A stretch of 21,235 bases of DNA from Elusimicrobiota bacterium (GTDB lineage Bacteria > Elusimicrobiota > Elusimicrobia > UBA1565 > JACRDR01). Shown one piece after another: positions 7,537 to 14,485 of this stretch (positions are counted from its first letter, which is position 1; the number at the start of each line of letters is the position of its first letter). The notes under the pieces were generated by a model. The model was not told the DNA's origin. It did not search any database and worked only from the letters and a program-made list of their open reading frames with translations. The stretch covers positions 1 to 21,235 of the forward strand of contig JACQPI010000099.1 in the NCBI GenBank assembly GCA_016207585.1, given 5' to 3'. The position numbers and the translations under genes are program-made.

Positions 7537-10500
7537 GCGGCCGCCGAAGAAGATCCGAACGGAAGGCGGAATGTTCGCCAGGATTTTTCTGATTCTTTCC
7601 TGGAGCGTCTGCGCCGGCTTAAGATTGAGTTGTTGAGCGCCTCGGGAACCGAAGAACCCCCCCAGGATACTGCCCTCGATCAGGCGCATCGCATCCGCCA
7701 GTTGAACGCGCCCGGCGCCGCTGTAATAGAAGGGCACTCCGGGCAGCGGTTGGGCCGTCTGAACCAGCGAGCCCAAGACCAACCGGTCGATGAGTCCCCC
7801 GTTGGCCGAAACGACGGCCCGGGCCTCCTCCGGCGGCACGCCCTGTTTCCTGAGAGCGTTCTCGACCGACCAGTCCGCGATGCCCCGAAGCAGCTGCATG
7901 CTCGCGCAGGCGATCGGATCGCTGAAGGAAGTGCCGCGGACATGGACCCAATCCCCCGGCTTACCGAAGAGATAGAGGATCGAAGCCTCCACGATCTGCG
8001 GGATGCGGACTCCGGCGAGGCGGCTGTTCGCTCCCACTAGCCCTCCCGGCGTCGAGAAAGTCGGCGCCGAACGAAGATGGCCCAAGACCGTCTCGATGAA
8101 CCCGATGGCGCTTGTGAAAGACGACCGCCATCCCAACTGGTCTTCCGCGGCGACGATGACATTGTTGTCGGAGAAAGAAGGGGTGTGCGCCTGGCTGGGC
8201 GCGCCCGGCCCCGAATTGCCCGCCGCGTTGGTGAAGATCATCCGCCATTGAGCGGCCACCGCATCGAGGAATTTCTGGAACAGGCCGTCCCAGGGCGCGC
8301 CGAAGCTGAAATTGGCGATGGTGACCCCGTGTTTTTCCACGGCGGCCGTGATCGCGAGCTTCGCCTGGTCGTAGAAGAACTTGGTGGGATCCACGCCCGG
8401 AGGGATCAGGTCCTTGTCGCCCTCGAAGCCCGGGAGATCGACCGACACCACGTAGGTGTTCATGGCCTCGGCCACCAGGGTCATGACGCCGACGACGGCG
8501 GTCGCGTGAGAGTGGATCCGCAGCACGGACGGAGGCCTCAGGATCGGGCCGGGCAGTATCGTCGAGGAAAGTGTCTCAAAAATAGACGCCACGATGTCGT
8601 CCAAAAGTCCCGCCGGTTTCGCCTTGGACTTGTCCTCCGGCTCCGATTCCCCTCCATTTAATTTTGCCTGCAGCAACGAGGCGATCTGCGTCTTGGAGTG
8701 GAAGAACTCGGAGACATCAATGTCATTCCCGGAACGGTCTATGATCCTGACATTCATCAGGTCGGGGTGGAAAACGTCCGCCAGTCCGGCGTCGGCCACG
8801 AGCAGTGGTCGCCCTTGTATCTTATTTTCGATGACTTTCCTCAACAACACATTCAGTTTAAGGTAGAGCACCGTCTCCCCAAGAGGCATGAGCCGCCAGA
8901 TCCAGTTTTCTTTTTCCCAGCGGGTTAATTTGAGGAAGGAAAGGCCGTCGCGATGCGTGATCGCCTTGAAGTCGTCCTCCTCGGAGCTTTCGCCGGCCGC
9001 CGCCGGCGCCGCCTCCGAGCCGCCCATGTCGCTCAATTGCGTCCATGCGAACCGGACGGCCTGGGCCAGATCCAGAAAGTCGCGCAATTCCGCCGTGTCC
9101 GTCTTGAGAGCGGCCTCGAGGTCCGCCTGCAGCTTATTGAAATTTTGCTCCAAATACCCCCGAAGGTCGAAGAGGGGATTATTGAGATTGATTCCGACCG
9201 ATTCCCGGCTTATCGGGCCGACCAATCTCCCCTCCCGCAGCAAGTTCGAGAGCGCATTCAACATTTCCGCGGTTTGATCCGGTTTATAGCTGTACCACGG
9301 GAACGCCTGACGCTCCAATATAAAGGCAAGCGCCTGCAGTTCCAGCGCGGTCAGGTCCTTCACACGCCGAATCCGCCCCTTTCTGAACCATTTTTTAGAC
9401 TGGGCTTCCGTCACGTTGTCCTGTTCGAGTTTCTGCAAGAACTGAACCAAGAGGACTCCCGTCGGCGTGGCGACCGGGATGCCCTGCCGGAACGTATAAA
9501 ACACCGCGTCCGGGGTCATGGAAATGCGGTGCTTCCTGCCGTCCGGCTCGACGACCGTGACAACATCCTGGGAGTTATTGAGGATGTGCGGCGGCACTCC
9601 CCAGGAGTAAAGTTTCTGCCCTTCCCGGACCGCCTCCTCGGAACCCTGAACCCCACCCTGCGGATCCAACGACCGCGAAAGCGCTTGCGTTATTTCCGGG
9701 ATTTTAGACGCCCCAGTCTCGGCGACCTCAAGCCAGTGCCAGACCTCCTCGCGCGACAAGACCTTTCCTTTGCGCGAAGCGCGCCACTTGCCTTTTTCCT
9801 TGACGGACAGCTCCAGCGAGCGGCCTTGGACGTCGACTTCCTGCCGGGTCCATCGCCCGAAAACTCTGACGACGCTCTGGGCGCCTTTCTCGGCCTCTTG
9901 TTTATCGAACTGCAGCCGGAACCCGCGGGCGTAGAACCACCGCCAGGTTTTCGCGGGAATTCCACGGACCAAAAAGTCGGAGGCTTCGGGCTGCGGTTCG
10001 GCCGCCGCGCCGCCCACGCCGCCGCTCAACTGATCGGGAAATTTCCATGCGAAGGGAGAAACGGCTTCCGACGGGTTATCCTGGACCAGGGCGATGACGT
10101 CTTGCGCATGTTTGGCCAATTCGACGCGGTAGGCGCGCAGGCGCGCATTCAATTCTTCAAGGTTCTTGTCCAAGTCCTTGAGCCGGCTCTCGGATTGTTT
10201 AATCAACCCGGAGATATGCGACGCCTGTTGGTACTCGTTGCGCTCTATTCCGGCGTGAAATTGGATATTCAACTCCTGCCGAGATTGGCGCAAATCGGAT
10301 ATCTCTTGAGTCAGCCGCTGCCGCTCGCTCAAGAGGCTGCTCCAGGTGATTTCTCCCGCCGGTTCCGAGCCGCCCGATCTCCGGGGCGACGTCGCCGCGG
10401 GCTGAAAACCAAGCGCCTCCTGCTGCTCGGCGTCCGCCGAGTTCACGATGCCGGTCACCGAGGGAATCTCCACGCCGACGACCTGAATCTGGTCTTCCGG

Positions 10501-11277
10501 CATCACGCCGGAAAGAAGAAACACGCCGTTTCCGAGCGCGCGCTCGCCGCCCTCTTCCGTCAGGTCAAAACCGCGAGATTGCAGTTCCCGGACGATCTCT
10601 TGAAGCCCCCGCCGGGCGTCCTCGGCGTTCGTCAAAGTCACCTCGATGGTGACCGGAACCCACTGGATCGCATGGGGCCGATTTTGCAACTGCATACCCG
10701 CGGCTGGAACCGCCGAAGCGCCCCCGTCGAAGCCGGAACCGCCCGTCCCGCCGTCAAAATGTAGGAGGCCCGTTTGATAGGCGGCGAAGGCTCCGACTTT
10801 TCCATGGATCGCTCCGGGCATGCGCAAAAAGGTGATCGCGTGCTGCAGTCCGCGGGCAACCGATGAGACCGCCGCGCCCAAGCCCTGTTCCCCGCCGTCT
10901 CGGCGAGGGATTACATCGGAGAGAACCTTCCTACCGCCTCTTGGGATGGGATCCCGCACGGCGTCGCCGAGGACGGCCGTTCGGCTTACGTCCCGCTTGG
11001 GGAGAGTCGCGTGGGGCGACGCCAAAACCGGCAACGCCTCCATCCGCATCGGCTCGGATTGCAACACCGGATTTACGACCTTGAGTTGCGATAAATTTAC
11101 AGAGCCGGGCAGTGCGGAGACGCCGGCAGGCCTGGTCGCCGCGGCCTCTACCTGGGGCGTAACCGCGCGGGCGCCCGCTTTCAACTGCGCCCACGCGGGG
11201 AGAACGCCGGAACCCGGAGCCGTCGCGATCAAACTCGCGCACAAGACGCATCGGAGCAGTTTCTCAAAGCAACCCAT
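7525..11277 (-). CDS. Large secreted multidomain protein with C-terminal subtilisin-like (S8) protease domain (1250 aa)
   Basis: Numbering is from ATG 11277. Residues 1-30 form a signal peptide ending LPAWA before Gln-Leu-Lys. About 31-300 is low-complexity Ala/Pro/Gly-rich with one structured piece (about 205-270). About 310-395 is a charged coiled coil. About 430-780 matches no family I know. The S8 domain spans about 820-1190 with a complete triad: Asp829 in VADAGLADVFHPDL, His924 in HSHATAVVGVM, Ser1117 in VRGTSFSDP, plus oxyanion Asn1021 in TNAAGNSGPG. Distances fit the family except for an insertion between Asp and His. The long region between signal peptide and protease could be a pro-region, adhesin or targeting module. 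ATG 11277 is preferred over 11292 because an AGGAG lies 7 nt upstream of 11277 and would be inside the gene if 11292 were used. It is transcribed alone, divergent from the HD-GYP-like gene. Confidence 0.88.
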   Translation of the reverse strand: MGCFEKLLRCVLCASLIATAPGSGVLPAWAQLKAGARAVTPQVEAAATRPAGVSALPGSVNLSQLKVVNPVLQSEPMRMEALPVLASPHATLPKRDVSRTAVLGDAVRDPIPRGGRKVLSDVIPRRDGGEQGLGAAVSSVARGLQHAITFLRMPGAIHGKVGAFAAYQTGLLHFDGGTGGSGFDGGASAVPAAGMQLQNRPHAIQWVPVTIEVTLTNAEDARRGLQEIVRELQSRGFDLTEEGGERALGNGVFLLSGVMPEDQIQVVGVEIPSVTGIVNSADAEQQEALGFQPAATSPRRSGGSEPAGEITWSSLLSERQRLTQEISDLRQSRQELNIQFHAGIERNEYQQASHISGLIKQSESRLKDLDKNLEELNARLRAYRVELAKHAQDVIALVQDNPSEAVSPFAWKFPDQLSGGVGGAAAEPQPEASDFLVRGIPAKTWRWFYARGFRLQFDKQEAEKGAQSVVRVFGRWTRQEVDVQGRSLELSVKEKGKWRASRKGKVLSREEVWHWLEVAETGASKIPEITQALSRSLDPQGGVQGSEEAVREGQKLYSWGVPPHILNNSQDVVTVVEPDGRKHRISMTPDAVFYTFRQGIPVATPTGVLLVQFLQKLEQDNVTEAQSKKWFRKGRIRRVKDLTALELQALAFILERQAFPWYSYKPDQTAEMLNALSNLLREGRLVGPISRESVGINLNNPLFDLRGYLEQNFNKLQADLEAALKTDTAELRDFLDLAQAVRFAWTQLSDMGGSEAAPAAAGESSEEDDFKAITHRDGLSFLKLTRWEKENWIWRLMPLGETVLYLKLNVLLRKVIENKIQGRPLLVADAGLADVFHPDLMNVRIIDRSGNDIDVSEFFHSKTQIASLLQAKLNGGESEPEDKSKAKPAGLLDDIVASIFETLSSTILPGPILRPPSVLRIHSHATAVVGVMTLVAEAMNTYVVSVDLPGFEGDKDLIPPGVDPTKFFYDQAKLAITAAVEKHGVTIANFSFGAPWDGLFQKFLDAVAAQWRMIFTNAAGNSGPGAPSQAHTPSFSDNNVIVAAEDQLGWRSSFTSAIGFIETVLGHLRSAPTFSTPGGLVGANSRLAGVRIPQIVEASILYLFGKPGDWVHVRGTSFSDPIACASMQLLRGIADWSVENALRKQGVPPEEARAVVSANGGLIDRLVLGSLVQTAQPLPGVPFYYSGAGRVQLADAMRLIEGSILGGFFGSRGAQQLNLKPAQTLQERIRKILANIPPSVRIFFGGRSER

Positions 11278-11284
11278 GAATGAT

Positions 11285-11289
11285 CTCCT
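11285..11289 (-). promoter_or_regulatory. Shine-Dalgarno that decides the start of the S8 protease gene
   Basis: On the minus strand AGGAG lies 7 nt before ATG 11277-11275. The alternative in-frame ATG at 11292-11290 is upstream of, and touches, this site, so translation most likely starts at 11277. The resulting N-terminus is also a good signal peptide. Confidence 0.7.
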
Positions 11290-11329
11290 CATAAAAAAGT
11301 CGAACCAAGCCTTCGACTGGAACGAGACC

Positions 11330-11359
11330 AGGATAGCGCGAAAAGATTCCGGATCACAA
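11330..11359 (-). promoter_or_regulatory. Weak candidate sigma70 promoter for the S8 protease gene
   Basis: On the minus strand, TTGTGA (11359-11354) and TATCCT (11335-11330) are separated by 18 bp and lie about 50 bp before ATG 11277. Each hexamer matches the consensus in about four positions. This is a pattern match only and may be chance. Confidence 0.25.
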
Positions 11360-11363
11360 CGGT

Positions 11364-11380
11364 CCTTGGGGACCCCAAGG
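11364..11380. repeat. Perfect inverted repeat, 8-bp arms with 1-bp centre, in a divergent intergenic region
   Basis: CCTTGGGG, a single A, then CCCCAAGG. It lies between the start of the S8 protease gene (11277, minus) and the start of the GAF/HD-GYP-like gene (11452, plus). A related half-site recurs at 11405-11416. The one-base centre argues against an RNA hairpin and no T-run follows, so an operator for a dimeric regulator is more likely than a terminator. This is inference from symmetry and position. Confidence 0.5.
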
Positions 11381-11404
11381 CGCCGGAAAAATGCCCACCT
11401 CCAT

Positions 11405-11416
11405 TTGGGCCCAAGG
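11405..11416. repeat. Second palindrome sharing the CCCAAGG half-site
   Basis: TTGGGCCCAA is a perfect 10-bp palindrome (11405-11414), and with the next two bases it contains CCCAAGG, the same half-site as in the palindrome at 11364-11380. Centre-to-centre spacing is about 37 bp. A GGGCCC repeats directly after it. Both lie just upstream of the possible promoter of the plus-strand gene cluster. Confidence 0.4.
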
Positions 11417-11423
11417 GCCCCCT

Positions 11424-11450
11424 TTGTTGCTCATTCAGAGTTGCTACAAT
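11424..11450 (+). promoter_or_regulatory. Candidate promoter for the 11452-21235 gene cluster
   Basis: TTGTTG (11424-11429) and TACAAT (11445-11450) with a 15-bp spacer. The -10-like box ends one base before ATG 11452, so a start site about 6-8 bases downstream would fall at the second in-frame ATG (11458). That would give a leaderless message. No Shine-Dalgarno sequence is visible before either ATG, which is compatible. The spacer is short, so confidence is low. Confidence 0.3.
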
Positions 11451-11451
11451 C

Positions 11452-12675
11452 ATGACGATGACGTCCTTCTATTTTCTGGCCTTTCTCTGCGGCGCGCTCA
11501 TGACGGCGCTTTGGGTGATCCTCCAGAAACTCTATACCCTTAAGATCCGCACGGCGACCATCCCCGTGGCGCCTTTAAGGGCCGAGCCCGCCTCCTATTT
11601 CGAGGAGCTTCGGGGCCTGTTGTCGGCGCTGCAGGACTATCCGATCTCCCAGTCCGACACCGCGTCGCGAGAGGACTTTTGCAAATTATTGATCGAGAAG
11701 GTGCGGCGGCTGACGGAAGCCGACCGCGGGCTCGTCCTGCTATGGGACGCGGACCTCTGTACCCTGCGGGTGGGCGCCGGCGTCGGCTATGGGCCCGTGG
11801 AGCCTTCCAAGGAAGCCTGGCACCGGGATGATCTCGTGAATGCGGTCTTCGCCTCCGGCCGGACGGAGCTGCGCCAAGGAGCCGGCGGCCGCTTGACGGC
11901 CGTGCTGCCGCTCGCCGCAAAATCCAGCCCCTCGGGAGTACTGAGGCTGGAGGGAATCCGCGCCTCGGAGGAAACCTGCCGGCTCCTATTGCCTATCCTC
12001 GCCGGCGAGGCGGCGGCAGTGCTGTATCACCTCAACTTGTTCGACCACCTTCAAACCTTCCACATCGAGATGGTCGAGACCTTGTATCGCACCGTCAACG
12101 CCGGAGACTCGCGCGCCTCGACGCACGCCGAGGAGACCCGTTCGCGCGCGAGGCGCCTCGCCAAGGCCATGAAGCTTCCGGAACCCGTCGTCCGCCACGT
12201 GGAATACGCCGCCCTTCTCAGGGGGGTCGGGAAAATCGGCGTGGATCAGGCGATTCTCAACAAACCCGGGAAGCTGACCAACGAGGAATACGAGAAGATA
12301 AAGAAGTACACGACGATCGGCCACGAGCTCCTGAAGCGCGTCAAGCTGCTCGCTCCGGCCGCGAAAATGGTGCTCCACCACCAGGAGTGGTTCGACGGCC
12401 GCGGCTACCCCGAAGGCCTCCGCGGGGAGCACATCCCGCTGGGAGCGCGCATCATAGCCGTGATCAGCGCCTGGGAGGCGATGCGGACCGACCGGCCGTA
12501 CCGGAAAGCCCTGGAGCCCGAGGCCGCGATCGCGGAATTGGCGCGCGCCGCGGGGACCCAATTCGACCCGGCGGTCGTCGAGGCGTTTCGCCAAATCGAG
12601 GAGGAACGCCGGTTCGAGGATCGCGCCCGACCCGGCGGCGACACCCCGGCCCCTCGTCCGCTCGGGCCCCGATAA
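11452..12675 (+). CDS. Membrane-anchored GAF protein with degenerate HD-GYP domain (407 aa)
   Basis: One N-terminal membrane segment (about residues 5-26), a GAF-like sensor region (about 70-195) and an HD-GYP-type domain (about 205-375). HD-GYP enzymes hydrolyse cyclic di-GMP with a di- or tri-metal centre. Here the fold signature is clear: ILNKPGKLTNEEY, FDGRGYPEGL, HIPLGARI, DRPYRKAL and GTQFDPAVVEAF. However, the HD dyad is Arg257-Gly258 (AALLRGVGKIG), the usual KHT-type His is Tyr286, HHE becomes HQE at 310-312, and the late Asp positions in the DxxDA motif are Ser339 and Glu342. Only the first His (His225) appears kept. I infer a non-catalytic nucleotide-binding or signalling role. The last 30 residues are disordered and Pro/Arg-rich. 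Start is 11452 or 11458. rsmI follows after 7 nt. Confidence 0.85.
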   Translation: MTMTSFYFLAFLCGALMTALWVILQKLYTLKIRTATIPVAPLRAEPASYFEELRGLLSALQDYPISQSDTASREDFCKLLIEKVRRLTEADRGLVLLWDADLCTLRVGAGVGYGPVEPSKEAWHRDDLVNAVFASGRTELRQGAGGRLTAVLPLAAKSSPSGVLRLEGIRASEETCRLLLPILAGEAAAVLYHLNLFDHLQTFHIEMVETLYRTVNAGDSRASTHAEETRSRARRLAKAMKLPEPVVRHVEYAALLRGVGKIGVDQAILNKPGKLTNEEYEKIKKYTTIGHELLKRVKLLAPAAKMVLHHQEWFDGRGYPEGLRGEHIPLGARIIAVISAWEAMRTDRPYRKALEPEAAIAELARAAGTQFDPAVVEAFRQIEEERRFEDRARPGGDTPAPRPLGPR

Positions 12676-12682
12676 CCCGAAC

Positions 12683-13390
12683 ATGCTCTACATCGTCCCG
12701 ACTCCCTTGGGCAACCTGGAAGATATCACATCCCGGGCGGCGCGAATCCTCCGGGAAGTTCGAGCGATCCTCTGCGAGGACACGCGACGGACGCACGCCC
12801 TCCTGTCTCACTTCGGGATTCACACGCCGATCCTCCATTACGATGACCGCAACGCGCGCACCCTCCACCAGAGCCTCGATCGGCTCAAGGCGGGCGAGGA
12901 TTTGGCGCTGGTCTCGGACAGCGGTACCCCCGTCATTTCGGATCCCGGCTTAAATATCGTTTCCCTGGCGCGCCGGCAGGGCATCGCCGTCACGTCCCTG
13001 CCGGGCCCCTGCGCGGTCTCGGCCGCGGTGGCCGGCTCCGGGCTTCCCGGGGACTCTTTTATTTTCCTGGGGTTTCTCCCGCGCAGCCCCGCCCGGCGCA
13101 GGCGCGCCCTCAAGGACGCGGCTTCCCTAGGCAAGACGATCGTCGTCTACGAATCTCCGGAGCGAATCATCGATCTGCTCGATGTGGCGACCGAAATCCT
13201 GGGCGCCGACCGCCAGGCCGCGATCGCCCGGGAAATCAGCAAGAAATACGAGGAGTGGCTCTCCGGAACGCTGCGCGACGTGCGGCGGCAGTTGGGCGAG
13301 AAACCCTCCATGCGCGGGGAGTTCGTCGTCGTGCTCCATCCGAAATCGGCTCCGCATCTCCACGCCAAGGAACCCCTTCATGCCCGCTAA
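12683..13390 (+). CDS. rsmI: 16S rRNA (cytidine(1402)-2'-O)-methyltransferase (235 aa)
   Basis: RsmI uses S-adenosylmethionine to 2'-O-methylate C1402 in the decoding centre of 16S rRNA. The tetrapyrrole-methylase-type fold is marked by YIVPTPLGNLEDIT (3-16), ILCEDTRRTHALL near 29-41, LVSDSGTPVISDPG (about 75-88), LPGPCAVSAAVAGSGLP (about 104-120), FLGFLPR, and the ERIIDLLD and REISKKYEEWLSGT blocks. It is about 50 residues shorter than the E. coli protein, lacking the C-terminal extension, as in many other phyla. It sits 7 nt after the HD-GYP-like gene and its end overlaps the tsaC start by 11 nt, so it is almost certainly cotranscribed with both. Confidence 0.95.
   Translation: MLYIVPTPLGNLEDITSRAARILREVRAILCEDTRRTHALLSHFGIHTPILHYDDRNARTLHQSLDRLKAGEDLALVSDSGTPVISDPGLNIVSLARRQGIAVTSLPGPCAVSAAVAGSGLPGDSFIFLGFLPRSPARRRRALKDAASLGKTIVVYESPERIIDLLDVATEILGADRQAAIAREISKKYEEWLSGTLRDVRRQLGEKPSMRGEFVVVLHPKSAPHLHAKEPLHAR
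13367..13371 (+). promoter_or_regulatory. Shine-Dalgarno for tsaC inside rsmI
   Basis: AAGGA lies 8 nt before ATG 13380, within the last codons of rsmI. It supports 13380 as the tsaC start over the upstream in-frame ATG at 13182. Confidence 0.6.
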
Positions 13391-14021
13391 GATCATCCAT
13401 GTCCCGCCGGGCGGGTCTCTCGAACCGGCAACGCTCGAGGAACTCGCCGCGGCCCTGCGATCCTGCAAGATCGCCGCCTTCCCCACCGACACGGTGTATG
13501 GTCTGGGAACCACCGGTCTCGTCAAGGCGGGCCTTCGAAAGATTTACCAGATCAAGGGGCGCGACGCTATGAAACCACTGCCCATTTTGGTACATTCTAA
13601 AGAAGAGGCCCAACGGTGGGCGCAGTGGCCCCCCCTGGCGGAAGCCCTGGCGCGAAGATTTTGGCCGGGCGCCCTCACTCTGGTGCTCAGGCCGACCGCC
13701 GAAGGACGCATATTGACCTTTCCGGAATTCCCGACCGTGGCGCTGCGCGTTCCGGCTCATCCCATCGCCCGGGCGATTCTGGAGGCCGCGAAGGTTCCCC
13801 TGGCGTCGAGCAGCGCCAACCTCTCCGGCAGCCCCGCCATGAGCTCCGGGACCGAAACGGCGGAGATCTTCCTCGACCTGGCCGACTTCGTTGTGGACGC
13901 GGGCTCCGTCCCCGGCGTCGAGTCCACGGTCGTCGACGCGACGGGAGAGACGCCTCGCGTGCTGCGCGTCGGCCGGTGGAGCCGCGAGGAGATACTGCAG
14001 TCCGCGCCGCAAAACGCATGA
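13380..14021 (+). CDS. tsaC: L-threonylcarbamoyladenylate synthase, TsaC/Sua5/YwlC family (213 aa)
   Basis: TsaC makes threonylcarbamoyl-AMP from threonine, bicarbonate and ATP, the first step of the tRNA t6A37 modification. YrdC-fold motifs are present: AAFPTDTVYGLGT (about 32-44), KIYQIKGRDAMKPLPILV (about 54-71) with the KxR nucleotide site, FWPGALTLVL (about 90-99), VALRVPAHP, SSSANLSG (about 142-149) and ESTVVDATG (about 180-188). The length matches the single-domain TsaC form, not the longer two-domain Sua5. The frame runs upstream to 13182, but the upstream part is out-of-frame rsmI sequence with Arg/Ser-rich composition. The start overlaps rsmI by 11 nt and the end overlaps the next gene by ATGA. 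Confidence 0.95.
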   Translation: MPAKIIHVPPGGSLEPATLEELAAALRSCKIAAFPTDTVYGLGTTGLVKAGLRKIYQIKGRDAMKPLPILVHSKEEAQRWAQWPPLAEALARRFWPGALTLVLRPTAEGRILTFPEFPTVALRVPAHPIARAILEAAKVPLASSSANLSGSPAMSSGTETAEIFLDLADFVVDAGSVPGVESTVVDATGETPRVLRVGRWSREEILQSAPQNA

Positions 14022-14485
14022 AAGCGCTTTTTGTCTGCACCGGAAACAGCTGCCGCAGCGTCATGGCGGAGTACCTTTACAATTATCTCGCCCGCCGGGA
14101 AAGCCTCGATCAATGCCATGCCCGCTCCTGCGGCATCGCGGCCCAGCCCTCCTTCCAGGTTCCCAATTTTGTCAAGAAAGTCCTCGCGGCCCGTGGAATT
14201 TCCGATATCCAGCACACCCCCCAGCTTGTTTCCCGCTTCCTGGTCGAGTGGGCCGACGCGGTCTATCCGATGACTCGCAGCCACCTGGAGGTTCTTCAGG
14301 AGATGTATCCGAATCATCGCGACAAGATGTTTCTGTTTCTCCAAAAGGCTGACATGGGCGCAAAGGACGTGGAAGATCCCATCGGCCGGTCCGAGGAAAT
14401 GTACGAGACGTGCTGCCGCACGATCGAACAAGGCGTCCAAGGTATCTTAAACCATGTCAAGTCGGCTACAAACCCAAGACCCTGA
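14018..14485 (+). CDS. Low-molecular-weight phosphatase, YwlE/ArsC-like (155 aa)
   Basis: The CX5R phosphatase loop is CTGNSCRS, with nucleophile Cys7 and Arg13, and the general acid is Asp120 in DPIGRSEEMYETC. The fold class covers tyrosine phosphatases, the protein-arginine phosphatase YwlE and thioredoxin-coupled arsenate reductase. In YwlE the residue at position 11 is Thr and favours phosphoarginine, whereas tyrosine phosphatases often have Ile. Here it is Ser11, as also in many ArsC proteins. The redox Cys pair of ArsC is not obvious, and the tsaC-this gene-glyA order mirrors Bacillus ywlC-ywlE-glyA, so I lean to the YwlE type without being sure. The start overlaps the tsaC stop as ATGA; the 3' end overlaps glyA by 32 nt. 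Confidence 0.88.
   Translation: MKALFVCTGNSCRSVMAEYLYNYLARRESLDQCHARSCGIAAQPSFQVPNFVKKVLAARGISDIQHTPQLVSRFLVEWADAVYPMTRSHLEVLQEMYPNHRDKMFLFLQKADMGAKDVEDPIGRSEEMYETCCRTIEQGVQGILNHVKSATNPRP

Noticed and set aside
8953..10764. Long open frame of 603 codons on the plus strand
   Set aside because: It lies wholly opposite the S8 protease gene, is rich in Arg/Pro/Leu without motifs, and has no ribosome site. The minus-strand protein has a signal peptide and an intact catalytic triad.
11364..11380. Rho-independent terminator
   Set aside because: The stem has a one-base centre and no T-run follows on either strand; it lies between divergent starts where no terminator is needed.
13182..13379. Upstream extension of the tsaC frame
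   Set aside because: The extra residues are out-of-frame rsmI sequence; a Shine-Dalgarno sequence and the YrdC fold both place the start at 13380.
13616..14017. Upstream extension of the phosphatase frame
   Set aside because: It lies inside tsaC in another frame; the phosphatase loop starts right after ATG 14018, at the normal distance from the N-terminus.
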